A stretch of DNA of 64,000 bases from NCBI GenBank assembly GCA_035235625.1, contig CP141146.1, positions 3,776,501 to 3,840,500 of the forward strand. Reading direction: 5' to 3'. A program made the translations under genes and the position numbers. Below the pieces are notes generated by a model. It was not told the DNA's origin and did not search any database. It saw only the letters and a list, made by a program, of their open reading frames with translations. This document shows, piece by piece, positions 58,813 to 64,000 of the stretch; position 1 is the first letter of the stretch; the number at the start of each line of letters is the position of its first letter. The DNA comes from Saururus chinensis. Lineage: Eukaryota; Streptophyta; Magnoliopsida; Piperales; Saururaceae.

Positions 58813-61800
58813 ATGGATGTGGAGCATAAGCAGGAGGAGCTGATCGACTACTTCGCCAGGCAGGCCGCCGGTCTCCGGGGGGCGGCGCTCACCAACCTCG
58901 TCGTCCAGGCTACCTCCCACTCCTCCCTCTTCGCCTTCTCCGAGATCCTCGCCGTCCCCGCCGTCGCCGAGGTTCCCTTCCCTCCCCGATTTTCTCCCTC
59001 GCCTCCTTGCCCTAGGGTGTTCCTTGTTCGCAGTTGGCTGATGTGAATAATCGATGTTTTAGGGTTTGTTTAGTCGAGTGATTTGAGCTTACATCTGATT
59101 TTGCAGCTCCAAGGCACGGAGTATTCTGCGTTTCTGGACCTGCTGCGCTTGTTTGCTCATGGCTCGTGGAGTGATTACAAGAGTAAGTGCGGATTTACTT
59201 GTGTTAGTAGCTTAGTGTGATGCTGTTTCGGTTTACGAGTGCGCATTGTCGTTGATTATATGTTTTGTCGTGGTGAATGCGAGTGTTCTTGATCTGCGGA
59301 CTGGAAATAGGTCGAATTCTAACTGTGCTTTTATTTAAACTGTAATGGAACGGGAAGTAATTACAAGAGTAAGTGCATCTTACTAATGTCAGTAGCTTAG
59401 GGCTATGCTGATTCTGTTGATTGATGGTTACGAGTGCACATTGGCATTGGTTATATTATCTTCGTGGTGAAAGTGAGTGATTTGTGGACTGGACAAAGTT
59501 CGATTTCCAATTTTTTTTGAATTTGAAGTATAATGAAGCGTGTAAACAGACAGTTTGGTTGGACAGTGAAAAGATACCGACAATTTTTTGTCCTTTGATT
59601 AATATGCTCTGCATACGTTTATACCTGAAATCCCTTCACATGTCCTTTTATATGAATGGAAATAAATGGAAAATTGCCCGAAAATAAAAATTGGTGCTTC
59701 TTAATCCTTATACGGTATTTACCTTTGTGGCTTTTTACTTTCTCAGTTATATTTGACATTGATAAATAGCAAGTTCGTCCTCAATCTTATACTAGCACAT
59801 TTCCATGATACTTGTTCACTTGAATGGATCCGAAGGTGACAGCTAACACTTTAGTGATATTGACAACAATGACAGTGGTGATGATGATTAAGTTCGCTTT
59901 TGATGTTATTGGCAACAGAGTCCTACTATGAACCTGACTGTAACATGACTTACAGAGTTTACCATGACCTACATGCAAGTCGACTTCAGTGCATACCTTT
60001 TAAAAGTGTTGGTAAAGCTAATCTCAGCATGAGCATAAAAGAAATGCCTTAAAACTAGCCTGAGGAAAAAGTCATATGAGGCACGTGCCTCATGTATGCC
60101 TTAAAAGCACACGCCTCTGTGGTTTTTCCCTGTCTTATGGTTGATACCAGTGACTAGCAGATTTTTGCTTAATTTTTTTCCCCCATGGTACTTGTCTACT
60201 AAAATGAATGGATCATTATATAAGCATTCATTCTTCCATGGTATTGACGCCGACACCGATGATGATGATGTGCTTCATGTTGCAAAGTAAAATCGTGACA
60301 TATGCCTCATGAGTTGCATATGAATCTCATTTAGTTTGTTTGTGGACGCTGTTGTTCATGTTATTAGTAAGTTTTGCAGAGGCATGCCTCAATGTAATAG
60401 TCAGAGAAAATGCTCTAAAGGCATTAGCCTGAGGCACAAGTGACAGGAGGTACATTGTCTCATACTTGAGGCACACCTCTAGACAATGAAGAGAGGCATT
60501 TTTCAACTTTTTTCATTGTTTACAATTTGTTTCTTTTTACCATGGCACTATTTATTCTCTCATTAATGGTTATGTTTTGTATTACATATGTATGATTCAA
60601 TTAATTTATCTCAATATTCTTCACTATTTTATCTATTTTGGGCATTGTAAACTAAATATGGTCATGATGCTTACACCATTGAGAATGTATTTCCTCAAGG
60701 CTCACCTCATACTTTCTAAATATTATTGTTGTTTTTGTAATCTCTATATGTAGCTTTTTTTTCTTCTACCGAGATAGTTTTTTGAGCATGTGGAAGGTCT
60801 GAGGTTGAACTGCCTGAAGTTTTTACTGTAGCTCGTTTACTCAATGAAAAATTATCAACTTTCACATCTTGAGTTTCTAACTGTCATATCTTGTACAAAA
60901 TACTCCAATCAAAACATTAAGGATATGCATGCTTTTCATAGATAATGCTGCTCGCCTTCCAACACTGGTTCCTGATCAGGTTCGCAAATTAAAGCAACTT
61001 ACTGTGCTCACACTTGCTGAAGCAAACAAGGTAAAAATTTTGGCTGCTGATCACTTTGTACTTTCCTTTTGCACTTTTATAATACTTATAAAGGAAAGGA
61101 GTGGGTGTGGTTTATGACCGACACATCCTTATATTGTTTAGAAGAAGAGACAATATCTTCATAAAGTAACTTTTTGTTTTTCATTATCTAATTTAGACGT
61201 TTGATTTGTCAATTTTGGAAATTTATTCCTCTTTTTTTCAACTAAGAATCACCTTTTTTTCTGTGTCAGGTACTTTCATATGATCAGTTGATGCTGGAAC
61301 TTGATGTTTTAAATGTACGTGAGCTAGAAGATTTTCTCATCAATGAGTGCATGTATGCGGTGAGTGATATTTTTCACGGATATTAGAGTTGCCTGCCCTC
61401 TTGCTCTGTTTTCTAATGTTTTTTCCCCATAATGTCTGACTCTAATTTGGTGAAAAGAAGATGCTGAATATGGATTTAGTTTTCTCTTCTGTCTTTCTAA
61501 CATGGTAGATTTAATAGAGGCTAATTTTGAGTGGTAATCTTAGATCCTGAGAGTCGTATTAGACATGTTAGGGTGGTGCAAGTGCCTTTGCCAACTGAAC
61601 TAAGGGGCTGTTTGGGTGTGGAATTTGGGTAAGAATTATGGATTAGTTTTCTCTTTTGTCTTTCTTACATGGTAGATTTAGAAGAGGCTAATTTTGAGTG
61701 GAAATCTGATATCCTTAGAGTCGTATTAGACATGTTAGGGTGGTGCAAGTGCCTTTGCCAACCGAACTAAGGGTCTGTTTGGGTTTGGAATTTAGGTAAG

Positions 61801-63978
61801 ATTCTATCGATTCCGCCCCAATTCCATCCAAAATAATCAGATTCGTGGTTGGGTGCAAAAGGTGGGAAATTCTGCTAAAAAGTGATTCCAGGCCGTTTCC
61901 ATCTAGAATCACTGAATTACCTTGCAATGTGATTATGTTGACTCCAACACCCAGGCCCCCGTTTTGGAATTAAAGATTTTGTTATTTTTTAATTTTTATC
62001 CCTCGTATCGATTTGAGCCTTAAGAAGTATCTGATATAAGTGGGGCCTATTTTAAAAGTTTTAAATTACCTACCCATGTGCAATCTTGTTTGAGAGGGCT
62101 CGTCAATACGAGCGCAATAGTACTAAGAATGTGCATATCCAAGTTCGGGAGAGGGAGATATGTTTATTTAAAGTTTTAGAAATTGGTTTGATGCGACATC
62201 CAAATTTATTCTAACAAATTTCATTACTAACCTTAATTCTCATTCGACGGTGAATCATTGAAATTAATTCCAAAAAATTCCACACCCAAACAGCCCCAAG
62301 TCATCAGTTGAGTCTGTTAAAAGAATTCTTCTCTGATACAAATAAAGAGGGTAATTGTTTGCTCTACCTATTCTCCTAATTAAGAAGAGTTAACTTATTA
62401 CTGGAATGTAACAATCTTGTCGATAATGAACACGAGATACGATAACACTTCTTTGCACTGGATGCATGCCATAATCTTCTTTTTATCACTTTTGGTTGTT
62501 CAAATTATCCTTGTTTTTTTTAAAACACTCTTCATTGGTTTTAGCGCATGTAATAATCTACAATTTCTATTGAGAGTGATGAATTAAAATTATTTATTCT
62601 TTATTGTTTTTGGTCTATTGTCTAGAGTTTGTTATGACCAATCTTGTATACACTTCTTTGTTTGTCTCCCTTTATGTATAGCAATTGGTTTGAAATACTG
62701 CAAGAGTAATTAAGGGTTGACATTTTTCTATCAAGACATTTCCGAAATACCAATAGATTTAGTGTAAACTTTAAACAATACTTTTAAGAGCCAGCAAAGA
62801 AGTTTAGAATACGAAGAAAAAGAATATGAATGTTTATATGGCTAGTGAAGCACCTCACTTTTCCTGAGATATTTGTAATGCAACGTGATTTACTTGCTAA
62901 AATATAGAAGCGTACTACCTTTTGAAAACAGATCTTGCTGATTGAAGAATACGAAGAAAAAGAATATGAATGTTTATATGGCTAGTGAAGCACCTCACTT
63001 TTCCTGAGATATTTGTAATGCAACGTGATTTACTTGCTAAAATATAGAAGCGTACTACCTTTTGAAAACAGATCTTGCTGATTGAAAGTGACAAAAAAGT
63101 GACCTGAGCGTTCTGTTTCTCCTTGTAGGGTATTGTTAGAGGAAAGCTAGATCAGTTGCGAAGATGCTTTGAGGTCCAGCTTTGACATTTAAATTTCCCT
63201 TCTTTCCACCTTTTTTTTTCACTAAACGCTTTCCTTATTTGCTTGAGATGCAGGTCCAATTTGCTGCTGGTAGGGATTTGAGACCTGGGCAGCTCAATGT
63301 TATGATTCAAACATTAGCCAATTGGTAATCTTCATTAAGTCATTGTTCAATGTGTTTATATTTCAAAGAAGATGGCCGAATGAGTTTCTTGATATGATAT
63401 TTTGCAGGTTATCCGTTTCAGATAATATACTTGTTTCAATTCAAGAGAAGATCAAATGGGCAGATTCGATGGGTGAAGCAACCAATAAACACCAAAAGGA
63501 AATAGAAGACAAAATGGAAGAAGTCAAAAAGACTCTCAAGGTATGCTGTGTTTTTTATATGTTTTGTTCTATCTTTTTATCAAATTCTTCTGCTTTGCCT
63601 GTACTCTTGTCATATAATGTTGCTTAGTTACCGATTTTCCTCTTAAAACTGTGTAAGAGCTTAACTGTATGAACATAAAAGACTGCTTATTGCATATTGG
63701 ATGTGCCGGTCGATGTCTTACTTATGGTGACAGAAGTACAATGTAAGCAGGCGGACATGGACTTCCGAGGGAATGATGGGATCTACTCTGAAGGTGGAGT
63801 GATGGACTATGAGGAAGACCGGATCAGACCAAAGCGGTAAATTACTTTCCTCAGTTATTACTTTCCTCAGTTATTACTTTCCTCAGTTATATTACATGTA
63901 TATACAAGCCCCCCTCTGCACTTCCCAATCTAACATTCTGACTAGTAATATTGCAGGAGGCGGCAGCCGCCATCGTAG
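58813..63978 (+). CDS. CSN7: COP9 signalosome complex subunit 7
   Basis: Complete gene. Exons: 58,813-58,971, 59,107-59,182, 60,942-61,030, 61,270-61,359, 63,129-63,173, 63,254-63,324, 63,408-63,540, 63,751-63,836 and 63,957-63,978, giving 256 codons plus stop, normal for the family. GT-AG borders and phases agree throughout; the exact start of exon 8 is the least certain. The protein starts MDVEHKQEELIDYFARQAAG, has the PCI domain at about 20-175 (LPTLVPDQVRKLKQLTVLTL, LEDFLINECMYAGIVRGKLD), then a helical region and the signature tail MDYEEDRIRPKRRRQPPS. CSN7 (FUS5 in Arabidopsis) is a scaffold PCI subunit of the nuclear complex that removes NEDD8 from cullins in ubiquitin ligases and represses photomorphogenesis. 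Confidence 0.96.
59170..59540 (+). repeat. Diverged 186-bp tandem duplication over the exon 2 donor of CSN7
   Basis: TTACAAGAGTAAGTGC occurs at 59,175 (true exon 2 end) and again at 59,361. The sequence after each matches for about 180 bp (TAGTAGCTTAG / CAGTAGCTTAG, ACGAGTGCGCATTG / ACGAGTGCACATTG, GCGGACTGGA / GTGGACTGGA). Confidence 0.85.
61463..61803 (+). repeat. 168-bp tandem duplication in CSN7 intron 4
   Basis: Two adjacent copies starting GGATTTAGTTTTCTCTT / GGATTAGTTTTCTCTT and ending in GGAATTTGGGTAAG / GGAATTTAGGTAAG, about 93% alike by eye. Confidence 0.85.
61604..62297. mobile_element. MITE-like element in CSN7 intron 4
   Basis: GGGGCTGTTTGGGTGTGGAA begins at 61,604 and its exact complement ends at 62,297 (23 matching bases in all). 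A second copy of the left end (GGGTCTGTTTGGGTTTGG) is at 61,771 because of the tandem duplication. The terminus resembles PIF/Harbinger (Tourist) MITEs. No clear 3-bp target duplication. Confidence 0.55.
62806..63085 (+). repeat. Perfect 140-bp tandem duplication in CSN7 intron 4
   Basis: 62,806-62,945 and 62,946-63,085 appear identical base for base (AGAATACGAAGAAAAAGAAT to GATCTTGCTGATTGA). The second copy ends 43 bp before exon 5. Confidence 0.95.
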
Positions 63979-64000
63979 GTAATTTGGTTGAGGGCCATTG

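Overview
This is nuclear DNA of a flowering plant. Two intron-split plant genes sit in a sea of LTR retrotransposons. GC-rich first exons in both genes lean towards a monocot, but I cannot name the species. No bacterial, organellar or CRISPR features were seen.

Layout. (1) 1-13,183 is repeat-rich. It holds a decayed Tat-type Ty3/gypsy polyprotein on the minus strand (776-5,580), part of a hAT element at the left end, a complete non-autonomous hAT element with a perfect 8-bp target duplication (11,617-12,812), a possible unrecognised split gene or gene relic (6,803-10,043) and a foldback with arms of about 420 bp (7,449-8,312). (2) 13,184-18,689 is a solo LTR (family 2) with another LTR-like element nested in it. 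(3) 22,279-25,489, minus strand, is an intact four-exon gene for a DUF630/DUF632 protein (NRG2/REL2/APSR1-like), with a TATA box upstream. (4) 25,600-30,400 is mostly plain intergenic DNA.

(5) 30,400-56,180 is one old Ty3/gypsy chromovirus on the plus strand ('element A'). Later insertions split it and can be peeled off by their target duplications. They are a solo LTR of family 2 (32,734-35,747), a solo LTR of family 3 (35,825-44,333) that itself carries two solo LTRs of family 4 in opposite orientations (36,906-40,046 and 40,585-44,117), and a full-length Tekay-type element (46,168-55,536, minus strand). Removing each insertion restores a continuous reading of element A across the junction, which confirms the order of events.

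(6) 58,813-63,978, plus strand, is the complete gene for COP9 signalosome subunit 7 in nine exons. Its introns carry a MITE-like element and several tandem duplications.

The most unusual material is in the full-length Tekay element. Between its primer-binding site and gag lie two extra ORFs that overlap by ATGA: an acidic repeat protein, then a protein with a DLNxxP motif and two CCHC zinc knuckles. A leader of repeated small hairpins follows. Each LTR also carries a dense CpG-rich array of palindromes immediately upstream of its TATA box. The related family-3 LTR has a quite different 21-bp tandem array in the same place.
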